Assembly: GCA_028622995.1 (NCBI GenBank)
Contig: JAJQJQ010000008.1
Coordinates: 3,100,001 to 3,164,000 of the forward strand
Source: Panagrolaimus kolymaensis
Taxonomy: Eukaryota; Nematoda; Chromadorea; Rhabditida; Panagrolaimidae
Reading direction: 5' to 3'
Length of the DNA: 64,000 bases
Shown here: piece by piece, positions 12,112-22,889 of the stretch
Layout: every line of letters starts with the position of its first letter
How positions within the stretch are numbered: the stretch's first letter is position 1
Made by a program: the position numbers and the translations under genes
The notes under the pieces: model-generated
Seen by the model: the letters and a program-made list of their open reading frames with translations, nothing else
Told to the model about the DNA's origin: nothing
Database searches by the model: none

Positions 12112-13108
12112 ATGAATCAACTATCTGGTGCTGCTTCTCCATCAAGCTTAATTTCAATTTATTCTACTCCTCCAAAACTCCAAAACTTCTCTCTTCCAGA
12201 AAATATTATTTTTTATATATCAAAAATCCTTCCACCGCCGATGTTTATAATAAATGTATTAATTCTTGCAAATATTTTTATTTAAATCATCCATTAATCG
12301 TTTTGGAGGATTTGACGAATGTACGTTTATGGAAATATTGGTTAGTTCAAAAAATTAATGGATTTTCTTTGCCATCCCTTCGCGAATCACCATCGACAAA
12401 ATGGAATATTAAACAACTTCCCGAAGAAAAATTATGGATTGATGGCTCTTTAACTTTTGCTCTTTACATTACACCATATTATGGTTTTTCATCATTGATT
12501 CCAAAAATTTATCGAAGTGAAATTACCAAATTAGATTTACGGGATCAAATAATCACATTCGATGAATTTAAAATATTTGTTTCTTCTGGATTCATTCAAA
12601 ATCTTGAACTTCACCATTCTTTAATTAAAAACCTTGATGGATCAATTTTGACTATAGAAAAGATAATTAAAATGCTTCCCAATCTTAAAATATTTTACTG
12701 TATTTATAATCCTGAAAATTACTCTCATTTAATCAAATCAGAAACCGCTAAAGCTTTGATTGGAATTCCTCATTTCAATAATATGGAAAGTTTTTCAATT
12801 GAATGTGCTCCTGAAGTTTTTAATTTTATTGCCTTTTTTGATGGTTTAAAAGTAAGACATATTAGATTTTGAAATAATAACAAATATTAAAGTTATTTTA
12901 GAAACCTATAAAAATGAATATTAAACTTGAGTTTTATGAACTCATTTCTGATAATTATAAATTACAAATAAATAATTTTGTTTTGGATTTGATTGAAAAT
13001 GCACCAAATACTGAAAATCGAACGCCATATCTTTATTATCATGGAATGGACGAAACTTTTGTACAAGAATTAAATCGTTTACATAAATTGAAAGTATCAC
13101 CTAAATAA
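12112..13108 (+). CDS. F-box-like protein with an apparent one-base frameshift
   Basis: The gene opens with MNQLSGAASPSSLISIYSTP, then the F-box-like NFSLPENIIFYISK. Directly after this the frame breaks: continuing in the next frame gives NPSTADVYNKCINSCKYFYL and a smooth run through HPLIVLEDLTNVRLWKYWLV, a typical nematode F-box/leucine-rich layout. One extra A in the A-run at 12222-12226 would join the two frames. The second exon starts at about 12901 (KPIKMNIKLEFYELIS) and ends at 13108. The break could be a sequencing indel or real inactivation. The last 14 codons are also present at both internal junctions of the tandem array, so the duplication breakpoint lies in this exon. Confidence 0.6.
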
Positions 13109-13324
13109 AATTCTTTTTTCTGATTATTCGAGTATTTTTGTAGTTATAGAAAAAAAAATTTGTTTCGTGTACTTTGTATTAACAAAAAGTCTTAGAAAAC
13201 TTCGCAGTAAACTCTTATGACAAGTTGAAATCGATCCAAATTTTATTAAGCTATTGATTTTGAATAATGCTATAATCGGCTAACATTAAGTTTCCCTTAG
13301 GTATCATCGATCGATACTTTTTTG

Positions 13325-14392
13325 TTAAATTAAAGTTGATGATGAATTTGGATAATTTAATGTGAAAATTCTGTTTTCATCAATTTCGAATGTAACTAAA
13401 ATTCCTTTCATAATTTCGTTAGGTTGAGTAATTTTTTCTTGGAATAATTTTCGGTCATAATCATCTTCAGCAACAATTTGAAACCCATATTTTTTTAATT
13501 CCAAACTCTAAAATTGTATTTTAATTAAAAAAATACTTCTATTGTATCGCAAAAATTTTCAATGTCAATTATTGCTTCTTTTTTTAAAGGTAATGATTGA
13601 AAGGAATCGAATGAAACAATTTTCTTTCCATTTATTTTAATTGATACATTTTTTTCAAGATTCGTAAATGCGTCATAGTCCAAAAATTCTGGATCTTCTT
13701 TCATTTTTCTCGCTTTCAACAAAGCTGTTCCGGCTTCATCAAACTTAGTCCATAATGGCGAACGCCACATAAAAATTTTGCAATTTGGAATCAATTTTTC
13801 AACAATATTAAATTTAACAAAAAAAGTTTCATCGTAAATTATTAAATTTGGGTCTTTTTTAATTCCTGATTCTTTTTTAACTTTCAAATAATTATCTTCA
13901 TTGGAAATGTAAGAAGAAAAAAATAGAAAAGTTTTTATTAATTTTGCTTTTGTGTTTGTTTTTTCCCAAATAAAACAACATTTTGAAAACAAACACCAAA
14001 TTATGTCACCGTTGTTTGGTTTGAAGTTTGATTCGGAAATACAATTTAAATATTGTAAAGTATACCAATCAATAATTTCAACTTTTCCGCATCCATTTTG
14101 ATTTGCGGTTGCAATTAAAATTCTTCTCGTTTCGTTATCAAAGTTCCAAGACAAATAAATACAAACACATCCAATTTCGCTGCCATTAATTTGTGATTTA
14201 ATTTTTTTGAATATTGATGCCACTCTTTGATTATCATCAACTAAGAAAAATTAAATGAAACACAAAACAAAATCTTTTTTTAGTAAACTTACAACCACAT
14301 GAGCCAATTTTAAAGTTGAATATTTCTTTACTTTCAACATTATAAGCTGCAACTTCGCCAAGAGAAAGAATAATTCCAATGTGATACACCAT
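13325..14392 (-). CDS. stand-alone pseudo-Hsp70 protein, copy 1 (full length)
   Basis: Three exons (14293-14392, 13537-14240, 13325-13507) encode about 328 residues. Exon 1 reads MVYHIGIILSLGEVAAYNVE, a worn version of the Hsp70 phosphate-1 loop (GIDLGT..). GCVCIYLSWNFDNETRRILI matches the VPAYFNDxQRxAT stretch of Hsp70, and ALLKARKM..EFLDYDAFTN followed by VTFEIDENRIFTLNY matches the start of the substrate-binding beta domain. The catalytic and ATP-binding motifs (GGGTxD, GGSTR-like) are absent. It is therefore probably not an ATPase but could bind Hsp70 partners or clients. The same module is fused to a real ATPase domain at 36582-38993 and 46403-48873. Copies 2 and 3 lack the last exon's product because of a stop. 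Confidence 0.7.
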
Positions 14393-14859
14393 TTTTTAAT
14401 TTTTTCATTAAATAAATAATAAGAAAGCAAGCAGAAAAAAAAATACCACAAATATCAAACAATAAAAAAATTCTTTTAGTGTTGTTGGCTTATCATTACA
14501 ACCTCAAAGGGAAAAATTAATTCTTTGTCCAACTTTAAAGTTTTAAGCTTCTTCACCGATAAAATCGAGTCAACTTTTTTTTATTTATTTTATTTTTTGA
14601 ATTTTTTTTTGGTTATTCCTTTTTTTGTTGACCTTTTTGTGGTGAATTTTTTTAAATAAGCGCCTTTTAAATATTCAACATAAAATGTTAATAACCCAAA
14701 ATGACAAAATGTCAAAGTTATTCTCGATGTAACTTCATTCGATACAAGGAGAAATGTTTAACCACTTTTTTGAATTGCATACATTGGAAAGCGCAAATTA
14801 AATTAATTTATATAAAATTTTCAATGTTTCCAAATTTAGTCAAAAACAAATCACATTGG

Positions 14860-15237
14860 TTATTCAAGATTTGGTGGACATAATTTTCTGCAGAATCCGT
14901 CCCAACACATACAATATATATCACCATCGCATTGACCTGGTCCAGTGCAAGCAGGCGTATCACCAGTACCATCATTTTTAAGGATTTCACGAGGTGGTGG
15001 TGGTTGCAATCGATGGTGATGAGGATTGTAAGTGTTGCGGAAAGGCGGACGACACTAAAATTTTTTTTCTTTATATTTTGCTTTTTTAGAAATAATTTTT
15101 TAAAACTTTAATTGTAAATTAAGAAAACTTACTTCATTGTGGATGCACCAATTCCCATTAGAGCAATCACCTGCAGTTACACATGCATCGGTGGAAATTA
15201 AAAAGACTGCAAAGAAAATAACAACAACAACTTTCAT
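14860..15237 (-). CDS. small secreted cysteine-rich protein, array copy 1
   Basis: Two exons (15133-15237, 14860-15054) joined in phase 0 give about 99 residues. A signal peptide MKVVVVIFFAVFLISTDA is followed by CVTAGDCSNGNWC; exon 2 has CRPPFRNTYNPHHHRLQ, a PPPP run and a second cluster CTGPGQCDGDIYCMCWDGFC ending CPPNLE. It is predicted to be secreted and is closest to the gene at 3040-3511. Copies at 20627-21004 and 26394-26771 are identical, since the gene lies in the 1.75 kb tract shared by all three array copies. Function unknown. Confidence 0.75.
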
Positions 15238-15247
15238 TTTTTGTGAA

Positions 15248-15350
15248 AAAAATATGATACTTTTTAATGAAAATGAAATTTCTTAAATATAAAATTTTAA
15301 CAATAGTTAATTTGAATTTTAATAAAAAATTTTAAAAGCTTTTTTTTGTT
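15248..15350 (-). promoter_or_regulatory. conserved upstream block of cysteine-rich gene (array copy 1)
   Basis: ATATGATACTTTTTAATGAAA, ATTTCTTAAATATAAAATTT, AACAATAGTTAATTTGAATT and TTTTAAAAGCTTTTTTTT follow the family order seen at 100, 1234 and 3535. Similarity to the 3.5 kb locus continues to about 15570. The same block is present in copies 2 and 3 at offsets of 5767 and 11534. Confidence 0.5.
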
Positions 15351-15543
15351 AATATTTATTGCTCTTTATCCGAAAAACTTTCTTAAATTGATTATAAACA
15401 AAAAAGCACTTCCAAATTTTTTATTTGATTTATTGCATAAACAAAAATTGTCTGAAATAGCTTTTTCCACTTAATAGAACAACATTTAATGTTATTAATG
15501 TCACTTTAAGAAGTCAAATAACCGGTATAAACTGGGTTTCAAA

Positions 15544-15914
15544 ATGATTTATAAAGTTCTCGGATTGGACTTGGCATATTATTGGGGGAAAATGTATTGA
15601 AACTCAATTTTTCTGCAGCTGAAAATTTGGTAATAACAAAAATTTTGCATTCAGTTAATTTGAGCGCATTGTTAATTTTAGTGAAAAATAAAAAAACTGT
15701 TAATAAAATTAAAAATGAAGTCCATAATGCCGAAGTGGGACTACTATTTATATGTTGTTGGGATTTTGTTATTGATTTTATTTATGTTCTAGAACAAGTA
15801 AGATTTTGTTTGTGCCTTGGAACATGTACAAAAAATCTCAAATCAAATTCCATTATTTATTCATTCTTATTTCAAAAAAATTTGTTTCACGCCTTCGAGG
15901 TCGCTATGAATTAA
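15544..15914 (+). other. open frame of doubtful coding value between divergent genes
   Basis: A 110-codon open frame (from 15582) reads GENVLKLNFSAAENLVITKI and a Val/Leu/Ile-rich stretch. It lacks a convincing start and is preceded by a second ATG in another frame. In copy 3 it loses its frame right after 27370, where the sequence drifts like non-coding DNA. The stretch upstream is homologous to the 3.65-3.88 kb region. I regard it as intergenic or as a relic; the rest of 15238-16426 holds only AT-rich DNA. Confidence 0.3.
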
Positions 15915-16426
15915 CTGCCTCTTTTTTTGATTTCATTTAAAAAGTTTGAAAAACAAGTTTATTTTTAAGTTTTTTTTGTAAAAAAAATTTTAACAATAGA
16001 AGAAATGATGAAAAAATAATTTAGTTTGTGCTTTAACTCAAATACAAAATCTAAATAAAAAAAACAGTCACTCTTTGCTTTCTTGATTTTAAAAATACTT
16101 GTTTTAATTCATGCCTTCGCATTTTTTTCAAAAAAAAAGAAGAAGACTTTCTCTTTACTTTTCTTTTCAACAAAGCATAATCGTGTTAGTGCATGCGCAA
16201 ATAACAACCCTCAATTTTACACTACATTTTTTGCTGTTGCTGCAACCAAACTTTGCTCTTTTTTTGACAACTTTTTGTAGTCATTGTTATTTACATTAAA
16301 AAGAAAGATATAAACTAGAAAATTCCATTGAAATATTTTTAAAAAAAAGGTAGTATTAAAGTTGACTAAAAAACTTATTTTTCTTCAATCATTTTTACTC
16401 AACAGTAAAAAAAACTCAACAAAAAA

Positions 16427-17122
16427 ATGTCCTCCATTAAACTTACGTATCTTCCTATTCGATATTTAGGTGAAACCGCTCGCTTAATCCTTCATTATGC
16501 TGGAGAAGAATTTGAAGATGAGCGATGTGGTTTTGATACTTGGGTAGCAGTGAAAGAAGCATCCATCTACAAAAGTTTACCTATTTTGTTTGTCAATGGA
16601 AAACAAATTGGTCAATCTATGACGATCAACCGATATTTAGCTAAGAAATTTGGTCTTACAGGTAAAGATGATATGGAGGATGCCCATATTAATGATGTCG
16701 CAGAATATTTTCGAGAAATGATGTACCAAACTTTACCATATACAATATTTGTTAATCGTGGAACTGGAGAAGGAACCAAAGTAAGAATTTTTAATAATTT
16801 CTAAAACACTATTATTATTATTTTAAACATAAAATATTTTAATTTTTAGGAACAAATATATGCCAAATATCTTGAACCCAATATTAATCAATATTTTCCA
16901 GTCATCGTAAGATTATTAAAGCAATCAAAAAATAATGATTTTTTCGCTGATAGTGGCCTTACATGGGTGGATTTTTTCATTTCTGAATACGTTGATAGCA
17001 TTCGAAATGATGCTCCAGAATTGGCTGAAAAGTATCCCGAACTTTTGGAACATTCAAAAAAAGTTCATTCCCTTCCGGAATTACAAAATTATTTGAAAAC
17101 TCGAAAACATACAAATTGGTAA
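16427..17122 (+). CDS. sigma-class glutathione S-transferase, array copy 1
   Basis: Two exons (16427-16780, 16850-17122) encode about 208 residues, the usual GST length. The N-terminal thioredoxin-like domain has KLTYLPIRYLGETARLILHY with the catalytic-type Tyr near residue 8, SLPILFVNGKQIGQSMTINR with the cis-Pro and the Gln-Ser glutathione-binding pair, then YLAKKFGLTGKDD. The helical C-domain has GLTWVDFFISEYVD (the conserved N-capping Thr and Asp) and ends LQNYLKTRKHTNW. Sigma GSTs conjugate glutathione to electrophiles and are greatly expanded in nematodes. The protein is identical in copy 2; copy 3 differs slightly. It faces away from the pseudo-Hsp70 and cysteine-rich genes. Confidence 0.9.
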
Positions 17123-18066
17123 TAATAAAAAAATATGTATTTTTTTGTTTTATAAAATAAAATGTTTGTAATTGAAAACTTTGTTTTACCAATAAAACGT
17201 AATTAAATTCTTTACTTTTATCATTTATTGCAATTGACTGACATGACTTCATAATCGAATTGTTTAGAAATTGTAAAAGTAAAAACCATCCAAAAAAATT
17301 AAAATTAAAATATTCGAATAAAATTTGTTATAAAGAAATGCAGATAAAAATGTTTCAAAAAATAAATTTAAAAATGAATCGAATGCTATGTTAACTGCTC
17401 GCATAAAACATCCGTTTGAATTGCAGTGGATTTCTTTTTTGTTTTTTTTATCTGTTTTGCTGCATAAAATACATTGTATTTATTTATTCGAAGCAACTTG
17501 GATGGTTGTCACAATTTGACCAATTAAATTTTTAAAAAAATTGTATTAAGTTTTTTGCAGGAAAATAGGCATCATTTAATTTTAAAAATTAAAGATAAAT
17601 CATTAAATTAAAAAAATTTGAGCTCTATTCAATCCAAGAAAAAACAAAACAAAATAAAAAGAAAAAAGAATAAAATATTCAAACTTTCTGTAAAAAAAAA
17701 ATGAATAGGTATCTCTTGAACAACTTCACTTTGCGCATATTTTTTTTCAAACTAATGATTTATTTTATTTTAAAGAATATAAATGATTGATTGTTGACCG
17801 AACACATTTATTTAAGTGCGCAAAAAATGATTTTTCAAAGAATGAAATTAATGACATCAAAAAGATACTTAAAAACGAGATGAAGAACACCAAAAATGGG
17901 GTTATGGTTTTCATCTTTGTGATTGATTGAACAAATTTTTATCAGCGTTAATAAGTGAAGAACCACTCTTTTTTTTGTAATAAAAATCTGGTCAAATATT
18001 TTTTTATTATAAAATCAATAGGAAACAAAAGTAAAGAAGACCCAAAAATATAATTTGTCGCATGCT
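17123..18066. other. intergenic part of array unit (copy 1)
   Basis: About 940 bases after the GST stop. A TTTTATAAAATAAAATG stretch near 17150 may serve poly(A) addition. The rest is AT-rich with one TTAAATATTCAAAA-type motif at 17670 and no exon signal. The same applies at 22890-23833 and 28686-29720. Confidence 0.5.
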
Positions 18067-18074
18067 CCCGTGAC

Positions 18075-18518
18075 CAGCGCTGGCGGTTTACCGAAATCCT
18101 TCGGTTTCGGTTAACCGAACCGAAACCGAAGCTTATCGGTTTTCGGTTTTTCGGTTTAAATCGAAAACCGAAATCCTCGATTTTCGGTTTTTCGGTTTAT
18201 AAAATTTTTCGGTTTTCGGTTGGGTTTGAAATTCAAAATCGTTATTTTTTGGGATAAAATATTAGGTATTGCTTAAATAATGCCTTTTTATGCATTATTA
18301 GCATGTTTGCTAACACTTTGGATAACAACTAGATACATTTTTCTATGAAAAACGAATTCGGTTTTTTCGGTTCGAATCGGTGCACCGAACCGAAACCGAA
18401 GTTTCTCGGTTTTCGGTTTATCGGTTTGAACCGAAAACCGGGATACTTCGGTTTTCGATTTTCGGTTCGGTTCGGTTCACCGAAAACCGAACCGAAAAAC
18501 CGAAAACCGCCAGCGCTG
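18075..18518. mobile_element. hAT-like MITE with TTCGG-rich palindromic interior (copy 1)
   Basis: 444 bases bounded by perfect 15-base terminal inverted repeats CAGCGCTGGCGGTTT and flanked by the 8-base direct repeat CCCGTGAC (18067-18074 and 18519-18526). CAG-type ends plus an 8-base target duplication are the marks of the hAT superfamily. The two arms are built of reiterated CGGTTTTCGG/CCGAAAACCG blocks able to fold back; the centre is AT-rich. It has no transposase, so it would depend on one made elsewhere. Copy 3 of the array shows the unfilled site (CCCGTAAT at 29722-29729). Confidence 0.85.
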
Positions 18519-19270
18519 CCCGTGACTGTATTAAATAATAGTCGTGTAGTAAGTTTCAATATTTTTTTGTGTGTTTAAATTAAGATTCGAGTCTAAATAA
18601 AATCATTAGCTAAAAAACTAAGATTATGCAAATAATAATTTATAAAAAAGTTTTTAAACTTGCAAAGAACTTTTTTTATAAATTTGCGAATTACCAAATT
18701 AAACAAATAGTAATATAAAATTTTCAAACAAAAAAAATAAAAATAAAATTGTAGAATGAAAAAATTAATGATTTTGAAAAGAAAAGCTTTTTCGCATTCA
18801 CTTTTTGTTTTTAGAATTAAATCGTTTACATAAATTGAAAGTATCACCTAAATAAAACTCTTTTTTTCTGTGGTTTTTATTTTTTTTATTGTTAGAGTAT
18901 TGTTGTAGTTATAGAAAAAAAAATTAGTTTCGTGTACTTTGTATTAACAAAAGCCTTTGGAAACTTGGCAGTAAACTCTTATGACAAGTTGAAATCGATC
19001 CAGATTTTATTATACATACTATTGATTTGGAATAATGGTATAATCGAATAATAATAAGTTTCCCTTCAGTCTCATTGTTCGTTAATTTTTTTTGTTAAAT
19101 TAAGTTGATGATGAATTTAAATAATTTATTGAGAAAATTCTATTTTTATCAATTTTGAGTGTAACTAAAGTTCCTTTCATAATTTCGTTAGGCTGAGTAA
19201 TTTTTTCTTGAAATAATTTTCGGTCATAATCATCTTCAGCAACAATCTGAAACTCATACTTTTTTAATTC

Positions 19271-20159
19271 TTACGTCTGAAATTTATTCTTTATTTAAAA
19301 AAATACTTCGATTGAATCGCATAAATTTTTAATGTTAATAATTGCTTCTTTTTTTAAAGGTAATGGTTGAAAAGATCCGAATGTAATAAGTTTTTTTCCA
19401 TTTATTTTTATCGACACATTTTTTTCAAGATTGGTACACGCGTCATAATCCAAAAATTCTGAATCTTCATCCATTATTCGAGCTTTCATCAAAGCTGTTC
19501 CGGCTTCATCAAACTTAGTCCATAGCGGCGAACGCCAGATAAAAATTTTGCAATTTGGAATCAATTTTTCAACAATATTTAATTTAACGAAAAAAGTTTC
19601 ATCGTAAATTATTAAATTTGGATCTTTTTTAATACCAGTTTCTTTTTTTACTTTCAAATAATTATTTTCATTGGAAATGGAAGAAAAAAATGGGAAAGTT
19701 TTAATTAATTTTGCTTTTGTGTTTGTTTTTTCCCAAATAAAGCAACATTTTGAGAATAAACACCAAATTATATCCCCGTTGTTTGGTTTAAATTTTGACT
19801 CGGAAATACAATTTAAATAATGCAAAGTATACCAATCAATAATTTCAACTTTTTCGCATCCATTTTGATTTGCGGTTGCAATTAAAATTCTTCTCGTTTC
19901 GTTATCAAAGTTCCAAGACAAATAAATACAAACACATCCAATTTCGCTGCCATTAATTTGTGATTTAATTTTTTTGAATATTGATGCCACTCTTTGATTA
20001 TCATCAACTAAGAAAAATTAAATGAAACACAAAACAAAATCTTTTTTTAGTAAACTTACAACCACATGAGCCAATTTTAAAGTTGAATATTTCTTTACTT
20101 TCAACATTATAAGCTGCAACTTCGCCAAGAGAAAGAATAATTCCAATGTGATACACCAT
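19271..20159 (-). CDS. pseudo-Hsp70 protein, copy 2 (C-terminally truncated)
   Basis: Same three-exon layout as copy 1 (20060-20159, 19307-20007, then exon 3), about 268 residues. At the start of exon 3, phase-0 splicing gives ACG TAA, a stop in the second codon, where copy 1 has AGT TTG. About 60 residues of the beta-domain-like end are lost, although the downstream codons remain recognisable (NEIMKGTLVTLKIDKNRIFS). Reading through the intron also stops at once. The protein would end after LCDSIE. It may be a functional shorter form or the first step of decay. Confidence 0.6.
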
Positions 20160-20626
20160 TTTTTAATTTTTTCATTAAATAAATAATAAGAAAGCAAGCA
20201 GAAAAAAAAATACCACAAATATCAAACAATAAAAAAATTCTTTTAGTGTTGTTGGCTTATCATTACAACCTCAAAGGGAAAAATTAATTCTTTGTCCAAC
20301 TTTAAAGTTTTAAGCTTCTTCACCGATAAAATCGAGTCAACTTTTTTTTATTTATTTTATTTTTTGAATTTTTTTTTGGTTATTCCTTTTTTTGTTGACC
20401 TTTTTGTGGTGAATTTTTTTAAATAAGCGCCTTTTAAATATTCAACATAAAATGTTAATAACCCAAAATGACAAAATGTCAAAGTTATTCTCGATGTAAC
20501 TTCATTCGATACAAGGAGAAATGTTTAACCACTTTTTTGAATTGCATACATTGGAAAGCGCAAATTAAATTAATTTATATAAAATTTTCAATGTTTCCAA
20601 ATTTAGTCAAAAACAAATCACATTGG

Positions 20627-21004
20627 TTATTCAAGATTTGGTGGACATAATTTTCTGCAGAATCCGTCCCAACACATACAATATATATCACCATCGCATT
20701 GACCTGGTCCAGTGCAAGCAGGCGTATCACCAGTACCATCATTTTTAAGGATTTCACGAGGTGGTGGTGGTTGCAATCGATGGTGATGAGGATTGTAAGT
20801 GTTGCGGAAAGGCGGACGACACTAAAATTTTTTTTCTTTATATTTTGCTTTTTTAGAAATAATTTTTTAAAACTTTAATTGTAAATTAAGAAAACTTACT
20901 TCATTGTGGATGCACCAATTCCCATTAGAGCAATCACCTGCAGTTACACATGCATCGGTGGAAATTAAAAAGACTGCAAAGAAAATAACAACAACAACTT
21001 TCAT
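20627..21004 (-). CDS. small secreted cysteine-rich protein, array copy 2
   Basis: Identical in sequence to the gene at 14860-15237: signal-peptide exon 20900-21004, second exon 20627-20821. It lies in the tract common to all three units. The upstream conserved block is at 21015-21117. Confidence 0.75.
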
Positions 21005-22193
21005 TTTTTGTGAAAAAAATATGATACTTTTTAATGAAAATGAAATTTCTTAAATATAAAATTTTAACAATAGTTAATTTGAATTTTAATAAAAAATTTT
21101 AAAAGCTTTTTTTTGTTAATATTTATTGCTCTTTATCCGAAAAACTTTCTTAAATTGATTATAAACAAAAAAGCACTTCCAAATTTTTTATTTGATTTAT
21201 TGCATAAACAAAAATTGTCTGAAATAGCTTTTTCCACTTAATAGAACAACATTTAATGTTATTAATGTCACTTTAAGAAGTCAAATAACCGGTATAAACT
21301 GGGTTTCAAAATGATTTATAAAGTTCTCGGATTGGACTTGGCATATTATTGGGGGAAAATGTATTGAAACTCAATTTTTCTGCAGCTGAAAATTTGGTAA
21401 TAACAAAAATTTTGCATTCAGTTAATTTGAGCGCATTGTTAATTTTAGTGAAAAATAAAAAAACTGTTAATAAAATTAAAAATGAAGTCCATAATGCCGA
21501 AGTGGGACTACTATTTATATGTTGTTGGGATTTTGTTATTGATTTTATTTATGTTCTAGAACAAGTAAGATTTTGTTTGTGCCTTGGAACATGTACAAAA
21601 AATCTCAAATCAAATTCCATTATTTATTCATTCTTATTTCAAAAAAATTTGTTTCACGCCTTCGAGGTCGCTATGAATTAACTGCCTCTTTTTTTGATTT
21701 CATTTAAAAAGTTTGAAAAACAAGTTTATTTTTAAGTTTTTTTTGTAAAAAAAATTTTAACAATAGAAGAAATGATGAAAAAATAATTTAGTTTGTGCTT
21801 TAACTCAAATACAAAATCTAAATAAAAAAAACAGTCACTCTTTGCTTTCTTGATTTTAAAAATACTTGTTTTAATTCATGCCTTCGCATTTTTTTCAAAA
21901 AAAAAGAAGAAGACTTTCTCTTTACTTTTCTTTTCAACAAAGCATAATCGTGTTAGTGCATGCGCAAATAACAACCCTCAATTTTACACTACATTTTTTG
22001 CTGTTGCTGCAACCAAACTTTGCTCTTTTTTTGACAACTTTTTGTAGTCATTGTTATTTACATTAAAAAGAAAGATATAAACTAGAAAATTCCATTGAAA
22101 TATTTTTAAAAAAAAGGTAGTATTAAAGTTGACTAAAAAACTTATTTTTCTTCAATCATTTTTACTCAACAGTAAAAAAAACTCAACAAAAAA

Positions 22194-22889
22194 ATGTCCT
22201 CCATTAAACTTACGTATCTTCCTATTCGATATTTAGGTGAAACCGCTCGCTTAATCCTTCATTATGCTGGAGAAGAATTTGAAGATGAGCGATGTGGTTT
22301 TGATACTTGGGTAGCAGTGAAAGAAGCATCCATCTACAAAAGTTTACCTATTTTGTTTGTCAATGGAAAACAAATTGGTCAATCTATGACGATCAACCGA
22401 TATTTAGCTAAGAAATTTGGTCTTACAGGTAAAGATGATATGGAGGATGCCCATATTAATGATGTCGCAGAATATTTTCGAGAAATGATGTACCAAACTT
22501 TACCATATACAATATTTGTTAATCGTGGAACTGGAGAAGGAACCAAAGTAAGAATTTTTAATAATTTCTAAAACACTATTATTATTATTTTAAACATAAA
22601 ATATTTTAATTTTTAGGAACAAATATATGCCAAATATCTTGAACCCAATATTAATCAATATTTTCCAGTCATCGTAAGATTATTAAAGCAATCAAAAAAT
22701 AATGATTTTTTCGCTGATAGTGGCCTTACATGGGTGGATTTTTTCATTTCTGAATACGTTGATAGCATTCGAAATGATGCTCCAGAATTGGCTGAAAAGT
22801 ATCCCGAACTTTTGGAACATTCAAAAAAAGTTCATTCCCTTCCGGAATTACAAAATTATTTGAAAACTCGAAAACATACAAATTGGTAA
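22194..22889 (+). CDS. sigma-class glutathione S-transferase, array copy 2
   Basis: Exons 22194-22547 and 22617-22889 give a protein identical to copy 1 at 16427-17122, with the same catalytic-type Tyr and glutathione-binding QS pair. The identity extends to the intron and flanks, as expected for a very recent duplication. Confidence 0.9.

Larger units (their letters stand above)
13066..18813. repeat. tandem segmental duplication, copy 1
   Basis: First of three tandem copies of a unit holding pseudo-Hsp70 (-), cysteine-rich secreted (-) and GST (+) genes. It starts at GAATTAAATCGTTTACATAA in the last exon of the F-box-like gene. From 14088 to its end I see no difference from copy 2 (offset 5767), while 13066-14087 differs from copies 2 and 3 by scattered substitutions and small indels. 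It carries the MITE at 18075-18518. Confidence 0.9.

Noticed and set aside
14701..14990. Open frames overlapping the second exon of the cysteine-rich gene (both strands)
   Set aside because: Shadows of that exon in other frames; the spliced reading with signal peptide and Cys pattern explains the sequence.
18100..18240. Regularly repeated CGGTTTTTCGG units suggesting a CRISPR-like or telomere-like array
   Set aside because: Spacing is irregular, repeats overlap, there are no unique spacers, and they lie inside an element with inverted ends and an 8-base target duplication in a eukaryotic genome.
18360..18385. GGTTCGAATCG resembling a tRNA B-box
   Set aside because: It lies within the MITE's repeats, with no A-box, acceptor stem or anticodon arm around it.
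18329..18578. Two overlapping open frames on opposite strands inside the MITE (Gly/Phe/Arg/Asn/Pro-rich)
   Set aside because: They are translations of the reiterated TTCGG blocks of the element and recur unchanged in copy 2; no start context or splice sites.
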